28,690 nucleotides of DNA from Clostridiales bacterium UBA929. Its GTDB lineage: Bacteria > Bacillota > Clostridia > Oscillospirales > UBA929. The DNA lies in assembly GCA_002293625.1 (NCBI GenBank), contig DBDP01000149.1, positions 33,792-62,481 of the forward strand, written 5' to 3'. Of the stretch, positions 15,340 through 23,536 are shown one piece after another. A model generated the notes under the pieces. That model was not told where the DNA came from, did no database searches, and saw nothing but the letters and a program-made list of their open reading frames with translations. Made by a program: the position numbers and the translations under genes. Positions within the stretch are counted from its first letter, which is position 1. Every line of letters begins with the position of its first letter.

Positions 15340-16430
15340 GCCGTTCCCCTCCCCGCTCCGGTACCAGACGGCAAGATGGGACGAATTACAAACTCATAGC
15401 CCGCGAGGCGGAACGGCTCCAAATGAGCGCGTATGGCGCGCTTCTCCCGTTCGGTCAGTTCTTGTTCCCTCAGCTTAACCGCGACAACGATCATGCGCGG
15501 ACGCTCCCCCTTTTGCCGGTTTTCCGGCGCGAATACCCGAACCGCTTCTATACCTAAATCCGGGGTTTCTAAAACGAGCGTTTCTATGTCCTTCGCCGTG
15601 ACCGTCTGACGCCGTTCGGCTTCCATCCGCGCCAACGTCTCGGCGAAACTTTCACTATCCGCGCCGCCCTCGGCGGGTTTATCCTGTATCAATGTAAGGA
15701 TATGCTCCCCGACGCGCATTTCGGTAAGCTGCCCCGACGTAATGTTGCCTTCCTCTCCCCGCGTAAGCGTCATCGAAGTGAGCAGCACAGTTCCGTTCGG
15801 CGCCAGACCTCGGAAACCGTCGCCGAAGGAGACGGTTTCCCCCTCCAGCGTAAAATGACGGTCTGCGGGGCCGGAAAGCCGGAAATCGTCCACCAGTGTC
15901 CATTCCCGCCGACCTTCTTCGGAAACGGTCAGCGAAAACTGTTCGATCTTCTGCCCGCGCGCGTCCACCGTCACGCGCAGGTTCGGGAATCCTTTCGCGA
16001 CCGCGAGCGCCTGTGGTACGTAATCCGCGCCTCCGGCCACGGTGTGCCGCTGCGTAAGCCGGAGCGTTAACTCTTTTCCGGGACAAGCGGGGACAGATTC
16101 GGTCGTCTCGAAACGAATTTCCTCCGCCATCGCGGGCGTTCCGGCGGGTATGGCTGCCGGTGTGCCGTACGGCAGCGTGACCTCCGCCGTCGCTGGGCGC
16201 ACCCGCCGCGAAGTAATCCCAAGCAACGGGAAAAACGCGTTCGCCCGCTCGCTCTCCGCCATGTGGAAACGCTGCGACTCTGTTAAAAACGCGATCAAAT
16301 CAATCAGCGTCACGCCGGGGTCGTGTGTGTTAAAATCGCTCCAAACGGAATACAACTCCGCCGCGTTCATCCGGGAGCGTTCCGCTATCGCGGCGAAACG
16401 CTCGTCGTCTAAATCGTTCTGCCGTAACAT
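15336..16430 (-). CDS. Baseplate J-family protein, short paralogue (Afp12-like)
   Basis: A 364-residue member of the gp6/gpJ baseplate wedge family. The N-terminal NTHDPGVTLIDLIAFLTESQ motif and the C-terminal TVTAKDIETLVLETPDLGI stretch are hallmarks. FGDGFRGLAPNGTVL in the middle is the conserved turn seen in J proteins. It shares one nucleotide with the larger J gene (TGATG). Two J-type proteins in series form the heterodimeric wedge in eCIS. Confidence 0.9.
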   Translation of the reverse strand: MLRQNDLDDERFAAIAERSRMNAAELYSVWSDFNTHDPGVTLIDLIAFLTESQRFHMAESERANAFFPLLGITSRRVRPATAEVTLPYGTPAAIPAGTPAMAEEIRFETTESVPACPGKELTLRLTQRHTVAGGADYVPQALAVAKGFPNLRVTVDARGQKIEQFSLTVSEEGRREWTLVDDFRLSGPADRHFTLEGETVSFGDGFRGLAPNGTVLLTSMTLTRGEEGNITSGQLTEMRVGEHILTLIQDKPAEGGADSESFAETLARMEAERRQTVTAKDIETLVLETPDLGIEAVRVFAPENRQKGERPRMIVVAVKLREQELTEREKRAIRAHLEPFRLAGYEFVIRPILPSGTGAGRGTA

Positions 16431-18808
16431 CAGGAAGCCACCCGCAGCAGGATATTATGTTCTCCGTTCGCCGGAACAGCAAAGGGTTCACGAACGGCGC
16501 GCTTATAATCCGCCGGAGTTCCGTTTACAGTATAAACAACCTTAACGTTATGCGGCGAAAAGGAGCGCAGAACAACCGCTATCTCCTCCGGCGGCGGAAG
16601 CGAGCCGATTTGCTGCTCTCCGCGTATGGCGTCTAAAAACCGCGAAAGGCTCTCTGTTATCATCTTTTTCACACCCAATGCTTCGTCCGGCGCGGCTATA
16701 GCTGCGTGAACGGTCACGTTGACCGCGATAAACCGCGCGGGAACTACATATAAAGTTCCGGTTCCGAGCGAGCGCCGCGCCGCCAAATAGTCATGCACCT
16801 CTTTTTTTAATGTGTCAAAAGGGCAATCCGACAACACCGCCAAGCAGTTGCTGTCGGGGTCTTCCGCTCCGTTCTCATCGGTACGGCAATAAAACCGCGC
16901 GCGTAAGACCAGCGGTGACGCCTCCAACGCCAACGCTTCGTAATCCGCCGGACTGACGGCTCTGCCGCCGTGGAACAGAGCGGCGGTTAAGCGGCGAATG
17001 ACGCCTTCCTCATCCTCCTCCGCCGCGCCTCCCACGCAAACCAGCGGATTAAACACGGCGGTGACCCCCGCAACCGGCGATAGAAGAGAACGGAAAGCGC
17101 CGGGCGGCAGATTTGCCGCCTCTCCGGCGACCCTCGCCGATGCCGGAACGGCGTTTTCATGAAGCCCCTTCAGGCGCGGACGGGTAAAGCCGCCGCTTTC
17201 CGTGAGGCATATCCGCATCCAGTACGCCTCACGCCCGAACATACGGGTTATGGTGCAGGGTGCGGAAACCTGATACGTTAAGATGCCGGTTTTGGAGAGT
17301 CCGTCCGTGCCGTCATGAATATCCAACGGTTTCCAGTCTCCGGAAATCGCATATTCCCAGCGTAATCTCAGGGGAGAACCCGGCTCTAAATCAAAAAGCA
17401 GATTCCCCTGCGAAAACGGTTTATCAAAAGCGAGATACACCGCATCGGGAGATTGTACCCCCCCGCGGAGCGGAACCGGCTCCCCCGGCACGACCTCGCG
17501 GGTGTCCATATATTCAAAAACCTCGGATTTATGTATTGGGAACTCTCCCGCGTAGCGAAGGCGCAGCCCGGAGATAACCGGCGTTCGGTAACGCCCGTGC
17601 ATCCGAAACAGATTGTTAACCGTAAGAACCCGCGCCCGGATAAACGGAAGCTCGTGTGCGCCCCATACAGCGGGAGCCATATCGTCGGGGCAGGTAAAGC
17701 GCAGCTTGCACCAACGCGCCGAACCGTCCGCAAACATGTCCGGCTCCCCCGCGCGGAGAACCGACCAGCCCGTTCCGTTGTAGTATTCCCAGATCACTTC
17801 AGCAATGTCGATCACGTATTCTTTTGGAGGTTCCAGCTCCGAGGCTTTCATCAGCTTTTTCAGACGGATCTGTGTTTCGGGGTACCCCTCGATCGGGAAA
17901 TCCTCAAAACTTAGGTAAAATGACACCTCAACCGACGCACCGGGTTTGTTCAGCGCGTCCTCCGAGGCGATGTAAAAACAAAGACCCGGGATAAACCGCC
18001 GTTCGAACGGATATACCTGATCGCCCGGCTGCTGCGTATCGCCGGTGTAAACCGCGTCCGGGAACAGCGCGTTCCCCGAAGGAAGCGCCGTTACGCCGCT
18101 TAAAGCCGCGTTAGAAACCTCCCCGCCGCGAAGCGTAAAACGTATAGCGCGGCAAGAAAGTTCCCGTTCGCCGGGAAATAATATCGCGTCTCCGTCCGGG
18201 CGCGCAGTCAACGGTTCCCAGCGTTCCCCGTCGCCATATTCCCAAAACGCTTCTTCTCCGCACAGCGCCGTAATTTCCATATTATGAAGCTCAGTCCGTA
18301 AGCGCAGAGACGCTTTAGGTGAAACGTGAAAAGCAAAGGGGTGGTGAAACGTCCAAACATGCGGCGCGGGAGGTTCCGCGCTGAACAGCGTAATGTTTTG
18401 AACCCCCGCATACAGCCTCACGGCGTCACGGGAAGGTGACGCGTAATACACCGCTTCGACACCGCCCGGAGATACAATCAAGTCTTGGTCTGTTTCCAGC
18501 ACGCTCTCCGGCTTTTCCGGACAGACGACACCCGTCCCCGCAGGGATGCGCACACGGTCTTTGACCTTAAAAACCAAAATCCCACGCGACGGGAGCGCGC
18601 TTTTCGGCTCGGAACCCATCACGTCCAGCAGGGCGCGGCGGCAATTGTCGGGAAGCCGTTCAAACCGCTCCAGCGTGCCGGAAAACATTTTGCACCACAG
18701 CATCGCCAGCACCGCCCCGGCGTCCGGCGAGGACGGGTTAAAGCGCCACTCCGGTACGTAATACGGCGCGCGTTCGACCAGCGCGTTCAGCAAGGTCTGT
18801 TCTGTCAT
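16430..18808 (-). CDS. Baseplate J-family protein, large subunit (Afp11-like)
   Basis: A 792-residue wedge protein, close to the usual size for Afp11/Pvc11. The N-terminal WRFNPSSPDAGAVLAMLWCK and the C-terminal GGRAVSPADYEALALEASP (about 610-628) are characteristic. The long beta-rich middle carries inserted domains. The start codon directly follows the TAA of the gp25-like gene with no gap, so translation is probably coupled. Confidence 0.92.
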   Translation of the reverse strand: MTEQTLLNALVERAPYYVPEWRFNPSSPDAGAVLAMLWCKMFSGTLERFERLPDNCRRALLDVMGSEPKSALPSRGILVFKVKDRVRIPAGTGVVCPEKPESVLETDQDLIVSPGGVEAVYYASPSRDAVRLYAGVQNITLFSAEPPAPHVWTFHHPFAFHVSPKASLRLRTELHNMEITALCGEEAFWEYGDGERWEPLTARPDGDAILFPGERELSCRAIRFTLRGGEVSNAALSGVTALPSGNALFPDAVYTGDTQQPGDQVYPFERRFIPGLCFYIASEDALNKPGASVEVSFYLSFEDFPIEGYPETQIRLKKLMKASELEPPKEYVIDIAEVIWEYYNGTGWSVLRAGEPDMFADGSARWCKLRFTCPDDMAPAVWGAHELPFIRARVLTVNNLFRMHGRYRTPVISGLRLRYAGEFPIHKSEVFEYMDTREVVPGEPVPLRGGVQSPDAVYLAFDKPFSQGNLLFDLEPGSPLRLRWEYAISGDWKPLDIHDGTDGLSKTGILTYQVSAPCTITRMFGREAYWMRICLTESGGFTRPRLKGLHENAVPASARVAGEAANLPPGAFRSLLSPVAGVTAVFNPLVCVGGAAEEDEEGVIRRLTAALFHGGRAVSPADYEALALEASPLVLRARFYCRTDENGAEDPDSNCLAVLSDCPFDTLKKEVHDYLAARRSLGTGTLYVVPARFIAVNVTVHAAIAAPDEALGVKKMITESLSRFLDAIRGEQQIGSLPPPEEIAVVLRSFSPHNVKVVYTVNGTPADYKRAVREPFAVPANGEHNILLRVAS

Positions 18809-19207
18809 TTAGGTTCCCTCCGTCAAGAAGAACGGAAACACCAAGTTAAACGGATTGTTGGTGCCGCGCACCGTGTAACGTATATGCAAGCGAAACCCGC
18901 CGGCTGAACCGAAATCCACTTCCGTTTCAACATCGGTGATGCGCGGTTCCCACAGTTGCAGGGCGTCTTCCGCAGCCTCGCGGATCCTCTCACGCGTGCC
19001 GTATTCGTCAACTTCAAAGGCGTATTCATGAAGTCTGCTGCCGAATTCCGGGCGCATTAGACGTTCGCCCGGTCTTGTCGTCAGGATGATTTTGATGGAC
19101 TGTTCTATATCTTCCTCATAGCGCGACAGCCGAACCCGCCCGGTTGCTTTGTCTACGCCGACCGGGAACGCCCAGCCGCACCCCAAAAAATCTTTGGTAT
19201 GATCCAT
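18809..19207 (-). CDS. gp25-like baseplate wedge protein (Afp9-like)
   Basis: A 132-residue protein with TTRPGERLMRPEFGSRLHEY (about 43-62), the diagnostic gp25/TssE core that nucleates sheath assembly at the baseplate. AGGGGG lies 8 nt before the ATG. It is the only structural gene with a larger upstream gap (56 nt), where a GC-rich hairpin follows the spike gene. Confidence 0.95.
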   Translation of the reverse strand: MDHTKDFLGCGWAFPVGVDKATGRVRLSRYEEDIEQSIKIILTTRPGERLMRPEFGSRLHEYAFEVDEYGTRERIREAAEDALQLWEPRITDVETEVDFGSAGGFRLHIRYTVRGTNNPFNLVFPFFLTEGT

Positions 19208-19238
19208 CCGAACATCCCCCTATCAACTATCATCTAAC

Positions 19239-19260
19239 GGCGCGCCGAGGGCGACGCGCC
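19239..19260 (-). terminator. GC-rich intergenic hairpin after the spike gene
   Basis: Inverted repeat GGCGCG-N10-CGCGCC a few nucleotides past the spike stop codon, inside a 56-nt gap. It has no T-run, so it is more likely an mRNA stability or processing hairpin, or an interspersed GC-rich repeat, than a true terminator. Confidence 0.35.
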
Positions 19261-19263
19261 CTA

Positions 19264-19983
19264 CTAGTTAATCTTCGTCATAGACCCCTTCAGCGTCAGT
19301 ATCCCGCTGCTTTCTACCTTGACGTTTGAGCCGGTCATCTCCGTGTTCTGCGCGTTTATCTTCATCGTGCCGCCGTCGATTTTCACTTGTTTGCCCTTCA
19401 TTGTCAGCGCGTTTTCCGCTTCTATCGTAATGGACGGACCTTTCATATCAACAGTTCCCTCTATCGTAATCGTTGTAGCTTTGATGTTCAGTTTGTCGCC
19501 GGATTCCAAATCAACGGTGCTTTTGTTCTCGTCCAGTACGAGTTTCTGCTTCCCGTCGCTTGTATTGACTTTGACTGTTTTATTTTTATCGTCTATCTCA
19601 ACAATATGCCCGTTCTTGCTTTTAACGGTTATCTTCCCCTCGTCTCCATCTAGAAAGGTTACGTTGTGTCCGCCTTTCGTAGCAATGCGCCGTATATTGT
19701 TGTCCTCATTGGCGGTATCAGCCGGGAGGGTGTTTACTGTGTTCCATAAACTGCCCAACACAACGCCGCAGTGTTCGTCCCCGCCGATAAACCCCACAAC
19801 CACCTGATCGTCTTTTTCGGGGAGAAAGTACACGCCGTAATCTTTTCCGGCATACGGCGCGGCTACGGGAAGCCATTCGGTGGTATTACCCGATGCGTCA
19901 AAGGACGGAAACGAGACCTGAACCATACCGGCATGGTTCGCGTCATAGTTTTCGGCGACAACGCCGAGAATCAATCCGTTCAT
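19264..19983 (-). CDS. Baseplate spike: gp5 OB-fold plus beta-helix (VgrG C-terminal half)
   Basis: A 239-residue protein. Residues 1-90 (NGLILGVVAENYDANHAGMV, then VYFLPEKDDQVVVGFIGGDE) are the gp5/VgrG OB-fold. From about 105 to the end, repeated short alternating strands (KITVKSKNG, KIDGGTMKINAQN, GILTLKGSMTKIN) form a needle-like beta-helix. The start is ATG 19983, in an ATGA overlap with the hub gene, with GGGGGC upstream; an upstream ATG at 20058 lies inside the hub gene and is rejected. In VgrG and Afp8 this half is fused to the gpD-like hub; here the two are separate. Confidence 0.9.
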   Translation of the reverse strand: MNGLILGVVAENYDANHAGMVQVSFPSFDASGNTTEWLPVAAPYAGKDYGVYFLPEKDDQVVVGFIGGDEHCGVVLGSLWNTVNTLPADTANEDNNIRRIATKGGHNVTFLDGDEGKITVKSKNGHIVEIDDKNKTVKVNTSDGKQKLVLDENKSTVDLESGDKLNIKATTITIEGTVDMKGPSITIEAENALTMKGKQVKIDGGTMKINAQNTEMTGSNVKVESSGILTLKGSMTKIN

Positions 19984-21011
19984 CAAAGCCCCCCTATCCC
20001 GATCTCCGTTGTGTACCCGTCCTCCGAACTCATGCGGTGGCATATCGAGGTTACGCAAAAGCTGCTTCCGGATATCGAAGCGAGCGGAAAGCTGTTGATT
20101 TTAACCTTCTCCCCCAGTTTCGGCTCCGGGATTCCCCGGCAGATGATGATGCCCGACGATGCCACCCGCTTTGCGGCTTTTGTCGCTGCAGTCACGACGG
20201 CTGTTCCCGAATCGCCCAACAGATGGGGCGGCAGTTGTATCGCTTTCTTAACGGTAAGCAGGTCTTTTTGTGTACCTTTGGCGTTGCTCTCCGCCGAAAA
20301 CGCTTCCATCTTCGCGTGGTCATATCCCATCCCGATTACCGTAACATCAACATACCGCGCCGAAAAATCCATCATGATGTCCGGCCAGTCAAACTCCACG
20401 CAAACGCTTGGCTTCTCGTCGCCGATATAAGCCGAACCGCAGTCAATAAAAAAATAGTGTCCGCGCAGGTCAGCCGCGTTCTGCACATACTCCAAGTCGC
20501 CGCCCGCTTGGGTTATGTTTACCTCGTTCTCCAGCTCCGCCAGTGTCACGCTCTTGCTGCTGATAAGCGGGCGGTATTCATCCATAATATCTTCAACGAC
20601 AGTTTTTGTGGTTTTTTCTTTCGCCGCCATATAAGCCGAACCGTCCCGCATCAGCGCCCTCGCATCCAAACAGACAGCGCTCAAGCTGATGTTCTCCTCG
20701 CTGAAACTCATCCCCAACTCGTCGATGTAGCCGGAAAAGACCTCGCTGACGCTGCTTCCGTAACCCAAAGACACCGAAATCTGCCCGCCGGGCTTAAGGT
20801 TCGTAAGCGCACCCGCCGAAAACGAGCCGGAACCGTGTTCATAGATATCATGCGCCGTAAACCGGCACGCCCCGGCGGTTGTTCCCATGCCGTTATCCAC
20901 TTCGATATCGTCGATCAAGAAATCGGTGATTTCGGCATCGTCAATTTTAATCGTATACGCCGGAACGGCAAAGTCGCTGTACTGCGTCCGAAGCACCGAA
21001 TACTTGCTCAT
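19983..21011 (-). CDS. Baseplate hub protein, gpD/gp27-like (VgrG N-terminal half)
   Basis: A 342-residue phage late-control gpD family protein. AYTIKIDDAEITDFLIDDIE at the start, GYIDELGMSF and the C-terminal FCVTSICHRMSSEDGYTTEI pattern fit the tube-like hub domains that sit under the tube and hold the spike. It overlaps the LysM gene by 4 nt and the spike gene by 1-3 nt. Confidence 0.88.
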   Translation of the reverse strand: MSKYSVLRTQYSDFAVPAYTIKIDDAEITDFLIDDIEVDNGMGTTAGACRFTAHDIYEHGSGSFSAGALTNLKPGGQISVSLGYGSSVSEVFSGYIDELGMSFSEENISLSAVCLDARALMRDGSAYMAAKEKTTKTVVEDIMDEYRPLISSKSVTLAELENEVNITQAGGDLEYVQNAADLRGHYFFIDCGSAYIGDEKPSVCVEFDWPDIMMDFSARYVDVTVIGMGYDHAKMEAFSAESNAKGTQKDLLTVKKAIQLPPHLLGDSGTAVVTAATKAAKRVASSGIIICRGIPEPKLGEKVKINSFPLASISGSSFCVTSICHRMSSEDGYTTEIGIGGL

Positions 21012-21640
21012 GGCTTCTCAATCGGGGGAATCTTCAGCACCGTTCCCGCCTGTGCGCGGCGCGGGTTGCGGATGCCGTTGGCTCTCGCGATCCGGCGCCA
21101 TTCCCCGCAGTCGTTATAGTTGCCATACGCAATCAGATAGAGCTGCGTATCTTGCGGCAATACCCGCCTTTTGGTTCGATCCGGCGATTCAAGCCCCTGC
21201 TGCGCACCTTTTTTCCCTTGCATAGTGATGCTGACGGTAGCTCGAATAGGTTTACCTTCAGAGGTGAACATAGTGAAGTTTACGTTCATTGAGGTAACAT
21301 GACCGCTAAATTTTGTACTTCCCCACTCAAATCGACAGGCCGGCGGCTTATGTAAGTCCGGTTTGATCTGCACCAGCGCGCGGAGACTCTTCACTTTTGT
21401 GGATATGTCCGTTGAAGCGGCTTCGCTGACGTTTGAATAACCGTCCAGCGTCATTTTCATAGAGAGGGTGGAGCATCCCTCGCCGACGAACTCCGTCTCC
21501 CCCTGTTCTTTTGTAACGCCCTTGGTGCTTGTATACTTGGGTGCGTAGTCTACCGTAAACTCAGAGGGGTTAAAGTCAAAGTTAATGCGGCTTTCTTCCA
21601 TCCCCTGGGCATTTAACACAATCATGGTTGCCGTTGCCAT
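21008..21640 (-). CDS. LysM-domain baseplate protein (Afp7-like)
   Basis: A 210-residue protein with an N-terminal domain (FDFNPSEFTVDYAPKYTS, typical of Afp7/gp53-like proteins) and a C-terminal LysM at about 160-207 (VLPQDTQLYLIAYGNYNDCG, ending AGTVLKIPP). In contractile systems it clamps tube and spike adaptors to the hub rather than binding cell wall. It lies 3 nt downstream of the coiled-coil gene. Confidence 0.92.
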   Translation of the reverse strand: MATATMIVLNAQGMEESRINFDFNPSEFTVDYAPKYTSTKGVTKEQGETEFVGEGCSTLSMKMTLDGYSNVSEAASTDISTKVKSLRALVQIKPDLHKPPACRFEWGSTKFSGHVTSMNVNFTMFTSEGKPIRATVSITMQGKKGAQQGLESPDRTKRRVLPQDTQLYLIAYGNYNDCGEWRRIARANGIRNPRRAQAGTVLKIPPIEKP

Positions 21641-21643
21641 ACG

Positions 21644-22102
21644 CTAACCCCTTCGTCGGCTTTCGTATTCCGCCTCCCGGCGGATTCGCAGCCGTGTCTC
21701 TCGCATATTCCGGTGGGCAAGACGCCTTGTCTCCTCGCGCAGCTCCTCCGCGTTTTTTGTAAGACGTTCGTCGGTGCGGCGGCGTTCGTCTTTTATCTTT
21801 CGCTCCACCGCCGCGGCAAAAAGCTCCGCTTGGCGCTTTTCGCGGCGTGAAGCATTGAGCCAGCGCATCTCGGTACTTTGTAATTGCCTGCGCCACTGTT
21901 CGGTATGGCGGAGCATGTCGCGCCCGGCTGTTTGCAGAATGCTTTTTTCAAGCATCTGCCGCGCGAACAGTTCCTTCTGCTCGTTTCTTCTCTCGCGCAG
22001 CCGGTAGGATAAGGTAAACAGGTTATGAAAACCCGCCCCGCGCGCGTACCTGTCGGAAACGGTATGCAGCAGGTCTGTATTTGCAGGGCTTCTATTTAGC
22101 AT
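21644..22102 (-). CDS. Arg/Glu-rich coiled-coil protein of unknown function
   Basis: A 152-residue, very highly charged, almost wholly helical protein with long heptad-like stretches (LRERRNEQKELFARQM, KRQAELFAAAVERKIKDERR). It has no signal peptide, membrane helix or enzyme motif. It overlaps the second tube gene by 7 nt and lies in a position that often holds a small conserved protein in eCIS loci. As a continuous helix it would span roughly 20 nm. It might be a short ruler or chaperone, but I do not recognise a family. Confidence 0.75.
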   Translation of the reverse strand: MLNRSPANTDLLHTVSDRYARGAGFHNLFTLSYRLRERRNEQKELFARQMLEKSILQTAGRDMLRHTEQWRRQLQSTEMRWLNASRREKRQAELFAAAVERKIKDERRRTDERLTKNAEELREETRRLAHRNMRETRLRIRREAEYESRRRG

Positions 22103-22506
22103 CGTTCTATCCCGCTGTGATACACCGAAAATGTTTCGATTAAGACAGACGAATCTTGCGCGTCCAACTTGGACAGTTCAATGGATTCCAGCAAAGGAGC
22201 AGTCACTGAATAGGAAACGCCTTTCTTCCCGTCTTCTTTTTGAATCTCGATCTCCATACTGTCGGCGACTTTTTTCCCAACGGTGAAATCGCTTAACGCG
22301 GCAATCGTGGACGCGCCCCGTTCCATCACCAGTTTTCCGGCTTCCTTTACCGGCACAGCCAGCATGGTCGGGTAGTTGTTCTGCCCGCCGACTTGAAGCG
22401 GCTCAAACGCGGCTGACATTTTGATACCGCTGATCGATCTGAACCCCAGCTTTTTTCCTTTTATTTTAACGATAAACCGATAAGACGCAATTAAATCGTC
22501 ACTCAT
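22096..22506 (-). CDS. Second tail-tube protein / spike adaptor (Afp5-like)
   Basis: A 136-residue gp19-family tube protein. SYRFIVKIKGKKLGFRSISG at the start and FEPLQVGGQN mark the tube fold. It differs from the main tube protein, as expected for the Afp5-type ring that joins hub to tube. A GGAG lies about 8 nt before the ATG. A 43-nt gap separates it from the upstream small gene. Confidence 0.87.
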   Translation of the reverse strand: MSDDLIASYRFIVKIKGKKLGFRSISGIKMSAAFEPLQVGGQNNYPTMLAVPVKEAGKLVMERGASTIAALSDFTVGKKVADSMEIEIQKEDGKKGVSYSVTAPLLESIELSKLDAQDSSVLIETFSVYHSGIERC

Positions 22507-22549
22507 ACATTACTCCAAAAACTCCACACTCCGGCTTAACCCTTCATAG

Positions 22550-22729
22550 CTAAACCTCGAATAAATTATCCGGCGAACCCGTCAGTTCTTTGTTGATACC
22601 CGACACGCGGGCGCACCATTCCTGACGCTCCCCGTGCGCGAGATTCATAACCTCGCTGCGCGGCCAGTGGAAGTAATACGCCAAAAATGCCATTTCTTCA
22701 AAAAGGCGGGACGCGGGATACGTTATCAC
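22550..22729 (-). CDS. Small DUF6760-like eCIS protein
   Basis: A 59-residue protein read from GTG 22729, in a GTGA overlap with the stop of the CxxC protein gene. An ATG at 22786 would overlap that gene by 61 nt and add 19 non-conserved residues. The pattern YPASRLFEEMAFLAYYFHWP then LAHGERQEWCARVSGIN fits the small DUF6760-type proteins found between tube genes in eCIS. The role is unknown, possibly tube assembly. Confidence 0.78.
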   Translation of the reverse strand: MITYPASRLFEEMAFLAYYFHWPRSEVMNLAHGERQEWCARVSGINKELTGSPDNLFEV

Positions 22730-23097
22730 CGCCCCGCCCGTTGAAAATTTACCGGGATTGACAGCTTGCTCCCGCAGAACGGACAATGCTCCTCATAATA
22801 GGGCGCGTCCATTTGGTTGATACGGTTATAAAGATCTTGAAGATAGGCAAGGTCTTGGATAAACAGCTTTTCGATCACCGTCTCGTTTATCTCACGCACC
22901 GTCCCGAGTGACGTTACCACGCGCGCGAGAATCAACAGAACCAAATACTCTTGATTCTCCTTGACGCGCGGATCGCGGAGCGGCAGAATCTCGTCCGCCG
23001 CGGTCGCAAGACGCATCTTCCCTTCGCGGTGAAGCCGCCCTTCCGCGTCGGCATAACCGCGCGGCAGGGTGAAGTCATACTCCGTTTGCAGCATCAT
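22726..23097 (-). CDS. Tail-assembly-type protein with C-terminal CxxC
   Basis: A 123-residue protein starting with a beta-rich FTLPRGYADAEGRLHREGKM segment, then helical (about 50-98), and ending with HCPFCGSKL (His104, Cys105, Cys108), a half zinc-ribbon. This N-terminal pattern is shared by small proteins between tube and adaptor genes in eCIS and by phage tail-assembly chaperones. It overlaps the tube gene by 4 nt. With only one CxxC, a metal site would need a dimer or other ligands. Confidence 0.8.
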   Translation of the reverse strand: MMLQTEYDFTLPRGYADAEGRLHREGKMRLATAADEILPLRDPRVKENQEYLVLLILARVVTSLGTVREINETVIEKLFIQDLAYLQDLYNRINQMDAPYYEEHCPFCGSKLSIPVNFQRAGR

Positions 23098-23522
23098 TTC
23101 GTCCGGGTCAGCCCTTCGTGAGCCAGTTCGAGCTGCTCAATCGCCACTTCGGAGGATGTGGCGTTAAACTCCGGTCCCGTATACTTTATAGGCCACGCCT
23201 GAACGATCTGCCAAGTCGCGACTTCATCGCCGTTTTCGTTCAGCAGCGTCACCGATACAGTCTTGCGGGTAATATCCTTTTCAAAGCTGGGACTCATCCA
23301 ATCATAGGCGGCTTTGCTCGCCGTCAGCCCCCATTTGAATACGATATTGCTGTATTTACGCAGCCCCGGAAGTTTAATCGGCGTGGGAGGCGTCATGTTA
23401 CCCTCGCGGTACTCCACCACGTCGATGCTCGCGTCAAAACCGGTGATCTCGGAAAAACCGGCTTCGGATCCGCCAAAGTCCACTTTGTACTTAAACCTGG
23501 TAAACGGATATGTGTTCGCCAT
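23094..23522 (-). CDS. Inner tube protein (Afp1-like, gp19 family)
   Basis: A 142-residue tube protein. FTRFKYKVDFGGSEAGFSEI at the N-terminus and IVFKWGLTASKAAYDWM in the middle are characteristic; stacked hexamers form the cargo channel. AGGAGGAG lies 9 nt upstream of ATG 23522. The expression level is probably high, consistent with this strong ribosome site and its place right after the sheath gene. Confidence 0.95.
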   Translation of the reverse strand: MANTYPFTRFKYKVDFGGSEAGFSEITGFDASIDVVEYREGNMTPPTPIKLPGLRKYSNIVFKWGLTASKAAYDWMSPSFEKDITRKTVSVTLLNENGDEVATWQIVQAWPIKYTGPEFNATSSEVAIEQLELAHEGLTRTK

Positions 23523-23536
23523 TACATAGTCTCCTC

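Noticed and set aside
19893..21119. 408-residue plus-strand open frame opposite hub and spike genes
   Set aside because: Arg/His-rich translation with no domain; the minus strand encodes clear hub and spike proteins there.
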